NCBI RefSeq assembly: GCF_010500915.1
Contig: NZ_JAAAWP010000007.1
Span: 186,001 to 250,000 of the forward strand
Direction of reading: 5' to 3'
DNA length: 64,000 nt
Source of the DNA: Alteromonas hispanica
Lineage (GTDB): Bacteria > Pseudomonadota > Gammaproteobacteria > Enterobacterales > Alteromonadaceae
Below the pieces are notes generated by a model. It was not told the DNA's origin. It saw only the letters and a list, made by a program, of their open reading frames with translations, and made no database searches. Of the stretch, positions 38,643-49,248 are shown in pieces (the stretch's first letter is position 1; the number at the start of each line of letters is the position of its first letter). The position numbers were made by a program, and so were the translations under genes.

Positions 38643-40919
38643 ATGTTAAATAAAGAATTAGAACAAACGCTGAACAGCGCGTTTGTATTTGCCAGAGAGC
38701 ACCGCCATGAGTTTATGACGGTGGAGCACTTGCTGTTGGCATTGCTTGACAACACAGCAGCTCGCGATGCTCTAAAGGCGTGTGGTGCTGATATTGAAGC
38801 CGTCAAAAGTGAATTGCTCTCTTTTGTTAAAGACACAACGCCACTTATATTAGATGAGCAACTCAACGAAAGAGAAACTCAGCCAACGCTAGGTTTTCAG
38901 CGAGTTTTACAACGAGCAGTATTTCACGTTCAATCTTCAGGCAAAGATGAAGTAACCGGTGCCAATGTGCTGGTGGCTATATTTAGCGAGCAAGAATCGC
39001 AAGCTGTCTTTATTCTCAAAAAGGCAGACGTAACGCGTCTAGACGTTGTGAATTACATTAGCCACGGCGTTAGCAAAGCGGAAGACGATGAATCTATTAA
39101 TTCCGAAACGCCAGAAGAATCTGAAGGTGGCGAAGAAAATGGTACTGCGCTTAGTAAATACGCAAGCGATTTAAACCGCCAGGCGAAAGACGGCAAGATA
39201 GACCCGCTTATCGGGCGCGATTCCGAAGTGGAACGGACCATACAAATACTGTGCCGTAGACGCAAAAATAACCCGTTATTGGTTGGGGAGGCTGGCGTTG
39301 GTAAAACAGCGATTGCGGAAGGTTTAGCCTACCGCATTGTGAATGACGATGTGCCAGAGGTTATAGCTGAAAGTACAGTTTACTCTCTCGATCTTGGTGG
39401 TTTGTTGGCGGGCACTAAGTATCGCGGCGACTTTGAAAAACGTCTGAAAGCGATATTGAAAGAGCTGAGCAAAGACGAGCACGCAATCTTGTTCATCGAT
39501 GAGATCCACACCATTATCGGTGCAGGCGCGGCCTCAGGCGGCGTTATGGATGCATCGAATTTACTTAAGCCTAAGCTTTCGAGTGGTGAGCTACGCTGTA
39601 TAGGTTCGACAACGTATCAAGAATACCAAGGTATTTTCGAGAAAGATCGTGCCCTAGCGCGTCGTTTCCAAAAAGTTGATGTGACCGAGCCAAGCGTCAG
39701 CGACACCACAAAGATTCTACTCGGACTGAAAAGCCGTTATGAGGATCACCACAACGTACGGTTTACGCAAAAAGCAATTCAGGCTGCGGCTGAATTGTCT
39801 GCCAAGTACATCAATGAAAGGCATCTTCCAGACAAAGCCATTGATGTGATGGACGAGGCGGGCGCAAGTCAACGACTTCTAGCGCCATCTAAGCGTAAGA
39901 AAACTATCAACGTGGGTGATATCGAGCAAATTATTGCCAAAATGGCTCGCATTCCTGAGAAGTCTGTATCCGCCTCTGACAAAGAAGTACTTAAGAACCT
40001 TGGCCGCAACCTTAAAATGGTGGTATTTGGACAAGACAAGGCGATTGAAACCCTTAACGACGCCATCCTACTGTCGCGTTCTGGTCTTGGTGCTGAAACC
40101 AAACCCATTGGAAGTTTCTTGTTCGCAGGCCCAACGGGCGTAGGTAAAACAGAAGTTACACAGCAGCTTTCTAATATTATGGGCGTAGAGCTAGTGCGTT
40201 TCGATATGTCTGAATATATGGAACGTCATGCGGTAAGTCGCTTGATAGGTGCTCCTCCGGGCTATGTTGGCTTCGATCAAGGTGGTTTGTTAACTGATGC
40301 GGTTATTAAAAATCCTTATTCGGTAGTATTACTTGACGAAATTGAGAAAGCACACAGCGATATATACAACATTCTGCTGCAAGTGATGGATCACGGTACG
40401 CTAACCGACAACAATGGGCGTAAAGTTGATTTCAGAAATGTAGTATTGGTAATGACCACAAATGCTGGCGTACAGGAGACTGTTCGTAAGTCTATTGGCT
40501 TTAAACAGCAAGATCATAGCCACGATGCTCTAAGTGAAATCAACAAGGTGTTTACACCAGAATTCAGAAACCGTTTGGACGGTATCATCTGGTTCAATCA
40601 TTTAGATTCTGAAGTGATTTTACAGGTAGTCGATAAGTTTATTATTGAACTGCAAGCGCAACTAGACGTTAAGGGAGTGTCGTTAGAAGTCACTGCCGAA
40701 GCACGTGCTTATATGGCTGAAAAGGGTTACGACAGGTCAATGGGTGCAAGACCTATGTCACGCTTGATCAAAGACGAACTGAAGAAAGAACTCGCCAACG
40801 AGTTATTGTTCGGTGAATTGTCTAAAGGCGGCAACGTGAAAGTCGATTATGTAGGCGACAAGCTGACATTCGAATATAGCGGTGTGGACACAAAGTCTGA
40901 GCAGGCTGAAACTAGCTAG
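38643..40919 (+). CDS. clpA: ATP-dependent Clp protease ATP-binding subunit ClpA
   Basis: The 758-residue unfoldase has the Clp N-domain (residues 1-145), a first AAA+ domain with Walker [16 protein letters not shown] and Walker B ILFIDEIH, and a second AAA+ domain with [14 protein letters not shown] and [13 protein letters not shown]-terminal sensor-2 segment ends the protein ([13 protein letters not shown]). No ClpB-type middle coiled coil is present. It forms a hexamer that feeds substrates to ClpP, which is not encoded here. ClpS is directly upstream. Confidence 0.98.
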   Translation: MLNKELEQTLNSAFVFAREHRHEFMTVEHLLLALLDNTAARDALKACGADIEAVKSELLSFVKDTTPLILDEQLNERETQPTLGFQRVLQRAVFHVQSSGKDEVTGANVLVAIFSEQESQAVFILKKADVTRLDVVNYISHGVSKAEDDESINSETPEESEGGEENGTALSKYASDLNRQAKDGKIDPLIGRDSEVERTIQILCRRRKNNPLLVGEAGVGKTAIAEGLAYRIVNDDVPEVIAESTVYSLDLGGLLAGTKYRGDFEKRLKAILKELSKDEHAILFIDEIHTIIGAGAASGGVMDASNLLKPKLSSGELRCIGSTTYQEYQGIFEKDRALARRFQKVDVTEPSVSDTTKILLGLKSRYEDHHNVRFTQKAIQAAAELSAKYINERHLPDKAIDVMDEAGASQRLLAPSKRKKTINVGDIEQIIAKMARIPEKSVSASDKEVLKNLGRNLKMVVFGQDKAIETLNDAILLSRSGLGAETKPIGSFLFAGPTGVGKTEVTQQLSNIMGVELVRFDMSEYMERHAVSRLIGAPPGYVGFDQGGLLTDAVIKNPYSVVLLDEIEKAHSDIYNILLQVMDHGTLTDNNGRKVDFRNVVLVMTTNAGVQETVRKSIGFKQQDHSHDALSEINKVFTPEFRNRLDGIIWFNHLDSEVILQVVDKFIIELQAQLDVKGVSLEVTAEARAYMAEKGYDRSMGARPMSRLIKDELKKELANELLFGELSKGGNVKVDYVGDKLTFEYSGVDTKSEQAETS

Positions 40920-40935
40920 TGTAATAGCACAAATG

Positions 40936-40965
40936 AAAAAGCCCGATAAAGTTATCGGGCTTTTT
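40936..40965. terminator. Bidirectional terminator between clpA and infA
   Basis: AAAAAGCCCGATA and TATCGGGCTTTTT are 13-bp arms around AAGT, with Ts on both strands. It can end the clpA and infA transcripts. Confidence 0.92.
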
Positions 40966-40991
40966 TTATGCGTTACCGCTTCAATGGCTCA

Positions 40992-41210
40992 TTATCTCGC
41001 GCGATAAATGATACGACCTTTAGTCAAATCATAAGGAGTCATCTCAACAGTGACCTTATCGCCAGTAAGAATTCGGATGTAGTTCTTGCGCATTTTACCA
41101 GAAATATGAGCAGTCACTACGTGGCCGTTCTCTAGTTCTACGCGGAACATAGTATTAGGTAGTGTGTCTAACACAGTACCTTCCATTTCAATACAATCTT
41201 CTTTTGCCAT
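40992..41210 (-). CDS. infA: Translation initiation factor IF-1
   Basis: The 72-residue OB-fold protein is the standard IF-1 length. It carries [39 protein letters not shown] and the C-terminal [10 protein letters not shown]. It binds the ribosomal A site region during initiation. The gene order clpA, infA, aat, trxB matches E. coli, with bpt inserted. Confidence 0.98.
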   Translation of the reverse strand: MAKEDCIEMEGTVLDTLPNTMFRVELENGHVVTAHISGKMRKNYIRILTGDKVTVEMTPYDLTKGRIIYRAR

Positions 41211-41285
41211 GTAAAGCAGTTACCTCAGTAATTCAAAATTTTTGCCGCGCAGACATTAACCAATCTTGCGCGCAGTGTAAAGCGA

Positions 41286-42023
41286 TTAAGCGGGTTTTTT
41301 AGTAAATAGGCACCATTGGTTGTCTATAAACTGTTCAAAGGGATAAAATTTGTGCTTGTAGGACATTTTTTGACACCCTTCAACGTAATACCCCAAATAG
41401 ACATATTGATGCTCGGCTAACTTAGCTTGCTCAATTTGCATTAGTATCATCCATGTTCCCAAGGACGAAGCGGAGTAGTCTGGATCAAAAAAGGTGTATA
41501 GAGCAGATAATGCAGAATGCCGCACAGTACCTAATGTGTCCGGGGACGTATTGTCCTCTAGTACGTCAGTGACTGCAACCGCTACGAGCTTATCTCCGTC
41601 ATATGCTTCCAAATAAAAGGGAGACATCCACGTACATTTAATAAAGTTGTCAAATTGCACCTGAGAAGGTGGGTACATCGAACCGTCAGAATGCCTTTCG
41701 GTGATATATCTTTCATAGAGCGGGTAATATTCTGCGCTAATTGTGTTGGTAAAGCGGACGGAAAGCGAAGAGTTCTGTTTAAGCACGCGTTTTTGACTGC
41801 GCGATGGCACAAACACATCTACCGGTATGCGAACAGATTGACACTTGCTGCAGTTCACGCAGTGCGGGCGGTAAATTTGTTCTCCGCTACGTCTAAAACC
41901 GGCCTGTATAAGTTGAGAATATCGAGAGCTTAAAAATGGATCCTCCTCGGCATAAACGAGAAGTCTTTCCTCTTCATCTGGAAGATAGCTGCATGAAAAT
42001 GATTGAGTAATTCCAAACTTCAC
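41286..42023 (-). CDS. bpt: Leucyl-transferase for acidic N-termini (Bpt/Ate family)
   Basis: The 245-residue protein has the family's N-terminal cysteine cluster, HCVNCSKCQSVRIPVD, and the transferase core with YERYITERHSDGSMYPP and YLGYYVEGCQKMSYKHKFYP. Bpt moves leucine from Leu-tRNA onto proteins starting with Asp or Glu and so makes them ClpS substrates. E. coli lacks this gene, but many marine gammaproteobacteria carry it beside aat. The start is GTG 42023 with AGAGGT seven bases upstream. It is 65 bp downstream of aat on the same strand. Confidence 0.95.
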   Translation of the reverse strand: MKFGITQSFSCSYLPDEEERLLVYAEEDPFLSSRYSQLIQAGFRRSGEQIYRPHCVNCSKCQSVRIPVDVFVPSRSQKRVLKQNSSLSVRFTNTISAEYYPLYERYITERHSDGSMYPPSQVQFDNFIKCTWMSPFYLEAYDGDKLVAVAVTDVLEDNTSPDTLGTVRHSALSALYTFFDPDYSASSLGTWMILMQIEQAKLAEHQYVYLGYYVEGCQKMSYKHKFYPFEQFIDNQWCLFTKKPA

Positions 42024-42088
42024 GGTGTTACCTCTTTCATGACGTCAGTATTCTCATTGGATTCACACTCTTTATCAGTTCTTTACTC

Positions 42089-42835
42089 TTATAAATTTAG
42101 CACTTGGGGCTGCCATTGCGTTACATAATTGGTACAAAGTTCGCCTTCACTATTCAACGTGTGGTTGTTGGCCTGAAGCTTTTCGATAAATTGCTTTCTA
42201 CTTAATGTAATAGCCCCTAAAGAAGATAAATGGTCAGTAGGTAGTTGGCAATCAATAAAAGCCATATTCTGTTTTTGCATATGCTTTACCAATGCATACA
42301 TGGCTAACTTTGACGTATTACTTTTGGTGTGGAACATAGACTCTCCACAGTAAACCTTGCCTATGCCAACGCCATACAAGCCGCCTACTAATTCATCTTC
42401 CTCCCATACCTCAACAGAATGGGCGAGGCCAAGTCCATGGAGCTGTGAATAAGCGTTCTTCATGTCTTCTGTGATCCAAGTTTCGTTAGAAACATCGTCA
42501 CCTGAAGGTGTGGCCCTCGGTATGGAAGAGCAGGCATTGATTACTCTCTCGAAAGCACGGTTTAACGTAACAACATACCTTTGTTGCCTTGCGAGTTTTC
42601 TCAGGCTTTTAGACGCACAAAAACTGTCTAATTCAATAATGGCTCGGGGATCTGGTGACCACCACAAGAGTGGTTCATCATCACTAAACCAAGGGAAAAT
42701 TCCCTGAGAATAAGCAGAAAATAATCTTCGGGGACTGAGGTCTGCGCCAAATGCAAGCAAACCATTTGGTTCGCTTAAGGCTTCATCTATCGGAGGGAAG
42801 GGGGCACCGTTCTCGATGTAGTGCAGTGCTAACAT
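42089..42835 (-). CDS. aat: Leucyl/phenylalanyl-tRNA--protein transferase
   Basis: Aat adds Leu or Phe to proteins with N-terminal Lys or Arg. Typical segments are FPPIDEALSEPNGLLAFGAD, AYSQGIFPWFSDDEPLLWWS and the C-terminal MAFIDCQLPTDHLSSLGA. ATG 42835 gives 248 residues and has AAGGGG eight bases upstream. An in-frame GTG at 42874, directly after the trxB stop, would add 13 residues and is less likely. The Shine-Dalgarno lies in one arm of a stable hairpin (42842-42864), which suggests translational control. It is 39 bp from trxB. Confidence 0.95.
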   Translation of the reverse strand: MLALHYIENGAPFPPIDEALSEPNGLLAFGADLSPRRLFSAYSQGIFPWFSDDEPLLWWSPDPRAIIELDSFCASKSLRKLARQQRYVVTLNRAFERVINACSSIPRATPSGDDVSNETWITEDMKNAYSQLHGLGLAHSVEVWEEDELVGGLYGVGIGKVYCGESMFHTKSNTSKLAMYALVKHMQKQNMAFIDCQLPTDHLSSLGAITLSRKQFIEKLQANNHTLNSEGELCTNYVTQWQPQVLNL

Positions 42836-42841
42836 GAGAAG

Positions 42842-42864
42842 CGCCCCTTCGAATAAAAGGGGCG
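42842..42864 (-). promoter_or_regulatory. Hairpin that sequesters the aat ribosome-binding site
   Basis: On the minus strand CGCCCCTT and AAGGGGCG are perfect 8-bp arms around a seven-base loop. The second arm contains the aat Shine-Dalgarno AAGGGG. There is no T-run, so it does not look like a terminator. Confidence 0.6.
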
Positions 42865-42874
42865 ATGGACCCAC

Positions 42875-44216
<1,342 letters not shown>

Positions 44217-44666
44217 ATGTCACAAACTGTTTTGACCATGTTAAAAGATGGCCAGCATTACATGAAAACTTGGCCTATGAGAAAAGAGTTGTACAGCTTT
44301 TTTCCAGAGTGTCGAGTTGTGGCTGCTACAAAATTCGCGGTGAAGACTATGCCTCCAGCAGCTATGGTAACGTGTCTTTTGCTTATCCAGAATTTAGGAA
44401 CGGATTACATTCCTCAAACCATCGCAATGGCGTTGTTTTTCCTCAGCCTTCCCATTCAGGGCTTACTGTGGCTCGGTCATCGTTCAGAGCAGTATTTACC
44501 GCCTCAGCTAAACAGTTGGTATCAGGATGTACATTCTAAGATGCGCTCTCATGGTTGTCATTTAGCGGCTGTAAAAACGAAGCCTAAATACAAAGAGCTT
44601 GCACAGCTTTTGAAAACTGCTTTCAACGACCTTGATAACGCACTTACAAAACACTGGTTTAACTAA
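44217..44666 (+). CDS. yfbV: YfbV-like UPF0208/DUF412 membrane protein
   Basis: The 149-residue protein matches the DUF412 family that includes E. coli YfbV. It has the typical start LKDGQHYMKTWPMRKELYSF, two central membrane segments (MVTCLLLIQNL; AMALFFLSLPIQGLLWLG) and a cytosolic tail. YfbV has been linked to chromosome Ter-domain insulation, but a general function is not settled. ATG 44217 has GAGAGG six bases upstream. The longer frame from 44187 lacks a ribosome-binding site. Confidence 0.9.
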   Translation: MSQTVLTMLKDGQHYMKTWPMRKELYSFFPECRVVAATKFAVKTMPPAAMVTCLLLIQNLGTDYIPQTIAMALFFLSLPIQGLLWLGHRSEQYLPPQLNSWYQDVHSKMRSHGCHLAAVKTKPKYKELAQLLKTAFNDLDNALTKHWFN

Positions 44667-44689
44667 TTCGTTCGCAATAGCACATATAT

Positions 44690-45184
44690 TTAGACAGCCA
44701 CCAGTTCACCGCTGCATTTACGGCACCGATACTGAGCCTTTCCTGATAATACGTTTTTATGCCTGCGCAGTGAAATAGCGTGTTCACTGCAGTTACAGCG
44801 GTACGCGACGGTATTAACTACGCCTTTCGTGTCAAAGCTGTGTGTTGTGCTTGGTGAACGGTTAAACACTTCTATCATAATAGACTGCCATTCTCTTCCA
44901 TGGGGCTTAGTGCGGCCGAACAAATTCCATACCAGCAAATGGCTTACTTCATGAGGGATAACGTCGTGAATAAATTCCTCCTGATTTTCTGAAAATAATA
45001 ATGGATGAATGTTTATCCTATTTTGCTGAAGAAAAGCAGTGCCGGCATTCTTTCCGGAGCGCCGATAAGAAAGGAGAGGGCGCTCGAATACTTTTTTAAA
45101 GTAGCGCTCTGCTTTTAAGTAGCAGCTTTCAACTTCAGCTTGTATCTGCTGACGCTGTTGCTCAGTTAAGTCACGTGAAGCGAT
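44690..45184 (-). CDS. sprT: SprT family zinc metallopeptidase with apparent ATC start
   Basis: Read codon by codon, the minus-strand frame is open from 45211 to 44690 and matches SprT throughout. It has SYRRSGKNAGTAFLQQNRIN, the catalytic HEVSHLLVWNLFG at 44953-44915, GRTKPHGREWQ, and two C-terminal cysteine pairs (YRCNC, YRCRKC) for zinc. There is no ATG, GTG or TTG between the upstream stop at 45212-45214 and the TTG at 44936-44938, which lies inside the catalytic motif. An ATC at 45182-45184 has AGGA nine bases upstream and gives 164 residues, close to the 165 of E. coli SprT. A truncated product from the internal TTG would lack the active site. Non-canonical initiation is inferred. A sequencing error is the main alternative. 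Confidence 0.8.
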   Translation of the reverse strand: MASRDLTEQQRQQIQAEVESCYLKAERYFKKVFERPLLSYRRSGKNAGTAFLQQNRINIHPLLFSENQEEFIHDVIPHEVSHLLVWNLFGRTKPHGREWQSIMIEVFNRSPSTTHSFDTKGVVNTVAYRCNCSEHAISLRRHKNVLSGKAQYRCRKCSGELVAV

Positions 45185-45216
45185 GGTGCAATTTCCTAAG
45201 TTGTATGACGCTCAAT

Positions 45217-45245
45217 AAAAAACGCCGTATAAAACGGCGTTTTTT
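45217..45245 (-). terminator. Intrinsic terminator of sppA
   Basis: AAAAAACGCCGT and ACGGCGTTTTTT are perfect 12-bp arms around a five-base loop, 15 bp after the sppA stop. It is 32 bp before the sprT start. Confidence 0.92.
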
Positions 45246-45260
45246 GCTAGCCCGCGTGTG

Positions 45261-47126
45261 CTATCTCACGTCACAAGGCAAGCATAAGATGTAAGTGCCT
45301 TTTGGATCGTTAAGCTCGTTAATGGCATTGAACTCACCAAGGACACGTTTGAATTCACCTATTAGTGCAGAGTTGCTGTTCGCAAACTGCCATTTGCCTA
45401 CAAAAGTCATGGCTTGGCCAAAGAACTCTTTCCAGAACAACTCTTGTGCAGAAAGGCTTCGTTCAACATAAACTTTATCGTAACTTTCTAACTCAGCAAA
45501 TTCAGCCGCCGCAATTACCGCATCGTCAAGTTCACCGAGTTCATCGACAAGGCCCAGTTCAAGGGCATCTTCACCAATCCAAACTCTGCCTTGTGCAATT
45601 TTATCGACCGCTTCCACAGACATGTCTCTAGCGTTAGCAACTAACGATAAGAAATTGCCATAGGTGTTTTCAACATTGCGCTGCAGAATTTGACCAAATT
45701 CTGGCGCGAGAGGGCGCGCTGGAGACAGGCCTGCAATATCAGTAGAGCCTACACCATCGCTGTGCACACCAATATAATCGAGTGAGTTTTCATAGGTCAT
45801 GAACATACCGAATACGCCGATAGAGCCTGTGATTGTGCTTGGGCTTGCGATAATCTTATCGGTACTTGCCGCTATCCAGTAACCGCCAGATGCTGCGTAG
45901 GTGCTCATAGATGCCACAACCGGTTTGCCTGCTTGGCGCAACTGTAGGATTTCTTGGCGAATAACTTCTGAAGCAAATGCACTGCCACCAGGGGAGTCTA
46001 TTTGCAACACAACCGCTTTGATATTGTCATCTAGTCGAGCCTTGCGTAGTAATCTTGCTGTACTATCACCGCCAATGGCACCAGCTTTTTGGTTTCCGTC
46101 CAAAATAGTACCTTTCGCGACAACAATGGCTACCTTGTCCATATCATTGTTTACTTTAGGCATCGGTGGATTAATCACTTTCAAATACGTGTTGAATGCA
46201 GTGATATTCACGCCCAGCTTATTGTCGTCTTCACCCACCAACTCTATGAGCTCTTGTCTTACCTCCTCGCGAGTTTTTAAGGCGTCAACCCAATTGTTAT
46301 CTAACGCATACTTAGCAAAGTCGCCGCCTGCCGCTTCAAACTTGGAAAGTAATTCACTAGCAGTCTCGTCGAAATTTGTAACATCTATACCGCGTGCTGC
46401 AGCCACGTCTTCTTTGTACTGCTTCCAGTAGCCGTCTAACCACTGTTTTTCCGCTTCCTTAGCTTCGTCAGACATATCGTTACGCATAACGGGCTCTACA
46501 GCAGATTTATAGGTGCCTACTCTAAAGATATGAGTAGTTACTTTTAGCTTATCTAACAGGTCTTTGAAATAAATGCCGTACCGGCTATAGCCTTCAAGCA
46601 GTAGTCCACCCATTGGGTTTAAGTAAACGTGGTCGGCGTGGGCAGCCAAGTAGTATTGGTCTTGCGAATAGTAATCGCCTATAGCATAAACCGGTTTCTC
46701 TGATGCTTTAAACGATTGGATAGCGTTAGCAACAACGCGCAGTTTATCCAGCCCGCCACCGGTCAAACCTTTTAAGTCCAATACAAGTGCTTTAATTCGT
46801 CTGTCTTTTGCGGCGTTTTCAAGAACATCCACAACATCGCGTACAAGGACTTCAGGATTTTCTGGCTCGCTGCCTAAAGATTCTTGTAAGAACTGCTCAA
46901 AGGGATCGACGCTTTCCTTCTCAATCACCAGCTGCCCATTCAGCGAAAGATACAGCGCACTGTTTGATTTCACTGTCAGCTTATCACCATCCTGGTTGAA
47001 TATGGCAATTGCCAGGCCAACAAAAATGACAATAAATATTACGTTGAAGAAAAGTTTGCGGGTGAAGTTAAGTACCGTCCACAAGCCAATAAATAAGGAT
47101 TTAGTCCAATTTCCTTTGGCCGCCAT
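45261..47126 (-). CDS. sppA: Signal peptide peptidase SppA, 67-kDa type
   Basis: The 621-residue protein has one N-terminal membrane anchor (FFNVIFIVIFVGLAIAIF) and two tandem S49 domains. The catalytic lysine lies in FRVGTYKSAVEPVMR of the first domain. The catalytic serine lies in the second, in MSTYAASGGYWIAAS, followed by SPSTITGSIGVFG. It cuts left-over signal peptides in the inner membrane. It is divergent from ydjA, with one small hypothetical gene between. E. coli has sppA beside ydjA and ansA as well. Confidence 0.96.
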   Translation of the reverse strand: MAAKGNWTKSLFIGLWTVLNFTRKLFFNVIFIVIFVGLAIAIFNQDGDKLTVKSNSALYLSLNGQLVIEKESVDPFEQFLQESLGSEPENPEVLVRDVVDVLENAAKDRRIKALVLDLKGLTGGGLDKLRVVANAIQSFKASEKPVYAIGDYYSQDQYYLAAHADHVYLNPMGGLLLEGYSRYGIYFKDLLDKLKVTTHIFRVGTYKSAVEPVMRNDMSDEAKEAEKQWLDGYWKQYKEDVAAARGIDVTNFDETASELLSKFEAAGGDFAKYALDNNWVDALKTREEVRQELIELVGEDDNKLGVNITAFNTYLKVINPPMPKVNNDMDKVAIVVAKGTILDGNQKAGAIGGDSTARLLRKARLDDNIKAVVLQIDSPGGSAFASEVIRQEILQLRQAGKPVVASMSTYAASGGYWIAASTDKIIASPSTITGSIGVFGMFMTYENSLDYIGVHSDGVGSTDIAGLSPARPLAPEFGQILQRNVENTYGNFLSLVANARDMSVEAVDKIAQGRVWIGEDALELGLVDELGELDDAVIAAAEFAELESYDKVYVERSLSAQELFWKEFFGQAMTFVGKWQFANSNSALIGEFKRVLGEFNAINELNDPKGTYILCLPCDVR

Positions 47127-47260
47127 ATTTCACTACCTTTTTAGAATTTTAGTTAACGCGAGTAATGGAACGCCCATTAACGCTTTATGTATTATGTTAC
47201 CTTGTTAGTCTAAGATCGCTAACTTAATTGTAATTTTTTGTTACCACTTTCAATATAAAA

Positions 47261-47443
47261 CTACTTATCGCCTTCCAGCCATTTCGAGATAAGCAGCGCT
47301 ATTCGTTTGTGATCGTTTTCACTAAGTTGCATAAGCAGCTTACCTGATGAAGGCTTGTATCGCGTTTTGGCCTGACCCTTTGCCATCATGCGAGAAAGAG
47401 TAGAAGACTGTGGTTTTGTGTTTTTTGGCTTGTTCACCGGCAT
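47261..47443 (-). CDS. Small basic hypothetical protein
   Basis: This is a 60-residue, lysine-rich protein with no membrane segment. It starts MPVNKPKNTKPQSSTLSRMM and ends with a helix-like LSENDHKRIALLISKWLEG. I do not recognise it. Support comes from an ATG with purine-rich AGAGGA just before it, although the spacing is short, and from a non-repetitive composition. It lies on the same strand as sppA, 134 bp upstream of it. Confidence 0.5.
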   Translation of the reverse strand: MPVNKPKNTKPQSSTLSRMMAKGQAKTRYKPSSGKLLMQLSENDHKRIALLISKWLEGDK

Positions 47444-47656
47444 ATCCTCTTTTTTCTCACTATTTTATATTTCAACATTCTATTACGATACAGCGAGATT
47501 TACAGGTCAATACGCCCTAGGTAAAACGAATAACAATCTGGTCTTTTATAAACGTCATCCGTAATATGACCATAAGATTTTAAGAAATGACAATGCCGAT
47601 GAGCCAATAGGCTAATAAGCTAATTCCCATTGGTATTTGAAGAAGGAGGCCCAAAA

Positions 47657-48211
47657 GTGGATGCATTAACGTTACTACTCAATCGAAGTTCTCAACCGCG
47701 ACTAAAGGAGCCTGCACCTAGCGGTGAAGCTCTGGAGAATATCATGCAAGCAGCACTGCGTGCACCAGACCATGCTTGTCTCACTCCATGGCGGTTTGTT
47801 GTGTGTCAGGGTAAAGGATTAGATAAGCTTGGTTCGCTTTTTGAACAATCTGCAATAGAAAACGATAAAAGCCAAAAAGAAATAGATAGGGCACCGCAAC
47901 TTCCTTTGCGTGCGCCTATGGTGATTGTTGCTATTGCACAATACAAAGAACATGAAAAAGTGCCACGGGTTGAGCAAATTGCTTCAGCGAGTTGTGGCGT
48001 TATGGCTATGCAAATGGCTGCGGTAGCGCAAGGTTTTAACGGAATGTGGCGCACAGGTAGCTATGCACAATGTCCAATAGTGAAAGACGGCTTAGGCATG
48101 GCTGAAGAAGATGAACTGGTTGGTTTTTTATATCTTGGTACGCCTGCTTTTGAACCCGCTTCTAAGCCAGAAAGGGACACGAGTGCGTATTTCGAGCACT
48201 GGAACTCATAA
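47657..48211 (+). CDS. ydjA: Nitroreductase family protein YdjA
   Basis: The 184-residue FMN enzyme matches E. coli YdjA: DALTLLLNRSSQPRLKEPAP at the start, AALRAPDHACLTPWRFVV, the long AVMAMQMAAVAQGF-like segment (here CGVMAMQMAAVAQGFNGMWR) and GFLYLGTP. It is smaller than typical nitroreductases, as YdjA is. The physiological substrate is unknown. The start is GTG 47657 with an excellent AAGGAGG (47643-47649) seven bases upstream. The frame extends back to 47630, but that start is not supported. Confidence 0.93.
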   Translation: MDALTLLLNRSSQPRLKEPAPSGEALENIMQAALRAPDHACLTPWRFVVCQGKGLDKLGSLFEQSAIENDKSQKEIDRAPQLPLRAPMVIVAIAQYKEHEKVPRVEQIASASCGVMAMQMAAVAQGFNGMWRTGSYAQCPIVKDGLGMAEEDELVGFLYLGTPAFEPASKPERDTSAYFEHWNS

Positions 48212-48328
48212 GCCGACCGCTACTAAGAACGCGTTTATCTTTGCCTCAAAAAGGTACGTACCGCTAGTGGCAACTCGCTTTAGTCCTCAAACGTTTTTAT
48301 GAGGTAGGGTTCAGCGGACTGTGATTTA

Positions 48329-48356
48329 AAATAGGGCGCACAAGAGTGCGCCTATT
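48329..48356. terminator. Bidirectional terminator between ydjA and the DUF2797 gene
   Basis: AAATAGGGCGCAC and GTGCGCCTATT pair with one bulged G around AAGA, with T-rich sequence on both strands. It lies about 120 bp after ydjA and 40 bp after the DUF2797 gene. Confidence 0.75.
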
Positions 48357-48394
48357 GTTTTGAAAATAACTGCTTTCAAAGGCTCAGCTGTAGG

Positions 48395-49237
48395 TTAAAG
48401 CACCTGAAGAGTAACATTGTAGCCAGCAAACTTGCGAATATTAATCACTCGGTCGCCGTCTAACATCCAATACTGCCCTTTAATTCCCTGCAAAACGCCA
48501 GAAAAGTCTGGTGTTTTATCAAGGTTAATAGACTTTATTTTGTCAGGGTATGTCTCTACGGGAAAATTGATGTGATGAACTTTTGATTCCACTTCTGATA
48601 CTGCTTGAAGGCCTTTTTCCTGCTGAATCTCAGCAAGCTCCGCAGATATTTTCTCCATAAGTTCGTGTTTTACATCAATCAGATTAACGTCTTCAGGTTT
48701 GCCTTTCAGCATAGTTCGCCAATTCGTTTTGTCACCGATATGCTTCTTGCACAGGGTCTCTACTAATCCGCTGGTAAGCCTGTCTGGCACACGAAGCATG
48801 ACAGTAGCTTGGGTTGCGCCCTGATCCATCCACCGGGGAGAAATGGTATCGCTAACCTGTCGCGTTATGCCTACCTTCACGTTACCTGTATTGGCCAGAT
48901 AAACAAAGTGCTCATTAAAGCAGTGCGCTTCTCCCCATTCTGGCTCTCTGCACGTCCCCTCGTGATAATGACATTTTTCAGGCTTGATAATACAGCTGTC
49001 GCACTGTGCAAGTGAAATAAGGCATGGATAACAATAACCCTGATTAAAGCTTTTCTTGGTTTTGCGATTGCAGTGAACGCAATGAATGTCATTACTGAAC
49101 GACAGAGCAATCTCACTACCTATGAGAGCATTAACGTCCACAGCGCTCTCTCCGATGGGAAGCTCGTAGCAAACTTCATTATTTTCGTTAGCGTGTGTAC
49201 GCATTTTTCGCAATGCACCTGAATAACTTTGTGTCAA
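48395..49237 (-). CDS. DUF2797 zinc-cluster protein
   Basis: The 280-residue protein is cysteine-rich near the N-terminus: CVHCNRKTKKSFNQGYCYPC, then QCDSCIIKPEKCHYHEGTC, which look like structural zinc sites. The middle part, VYLANTGNVKVGITR, resembles the GIY-YIG-like core that I associate with this family, followed by WMDQGATQA. The C-terminus has GIKGQYWMLDGDRVINIRKF. Function is unknown. The start is TTG 49237 with AAGGG nine bases upstream; TTG 49213 and ATG 49204 are alternatives. It starts 11 bp after ansA and is surely co-transcribed with it. Confidence 0.88.
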   Translation of the reverse strand: MTQSYSGALRKMRTHANENNEVCYELPIGESAVDVNALIGSEIALSFSNDIHCVHCNRKTKKSFNQGYCYPCLISLAQCDSCIIKPEKCHYHEGTCREPEWGEAHCFNEHFVYLANTGNVKVGITRQVSDTISPRWMDQGATQATVMLRVPDRLTSGLVETLCKKHIGDKTNWRTMLKGKPEDVNLIDVKHELMEKISAELAEIQQEKGLQAVSEVESKVHHINFPVETYPDKIKSINLDKTPDFSGVLQGIKGQYWMLDGDRVINIRKFAGYNVTLQVL

Positions 49238-49248
49238 AACTTCAACCC

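Noticed and set aside
44690..44938. Short SprT-like product starting at the internal TTG 44938
   Set aside because: It would begin just after the first catalytic histidine and lose the active site; the frame upstream is fully SprT-like.
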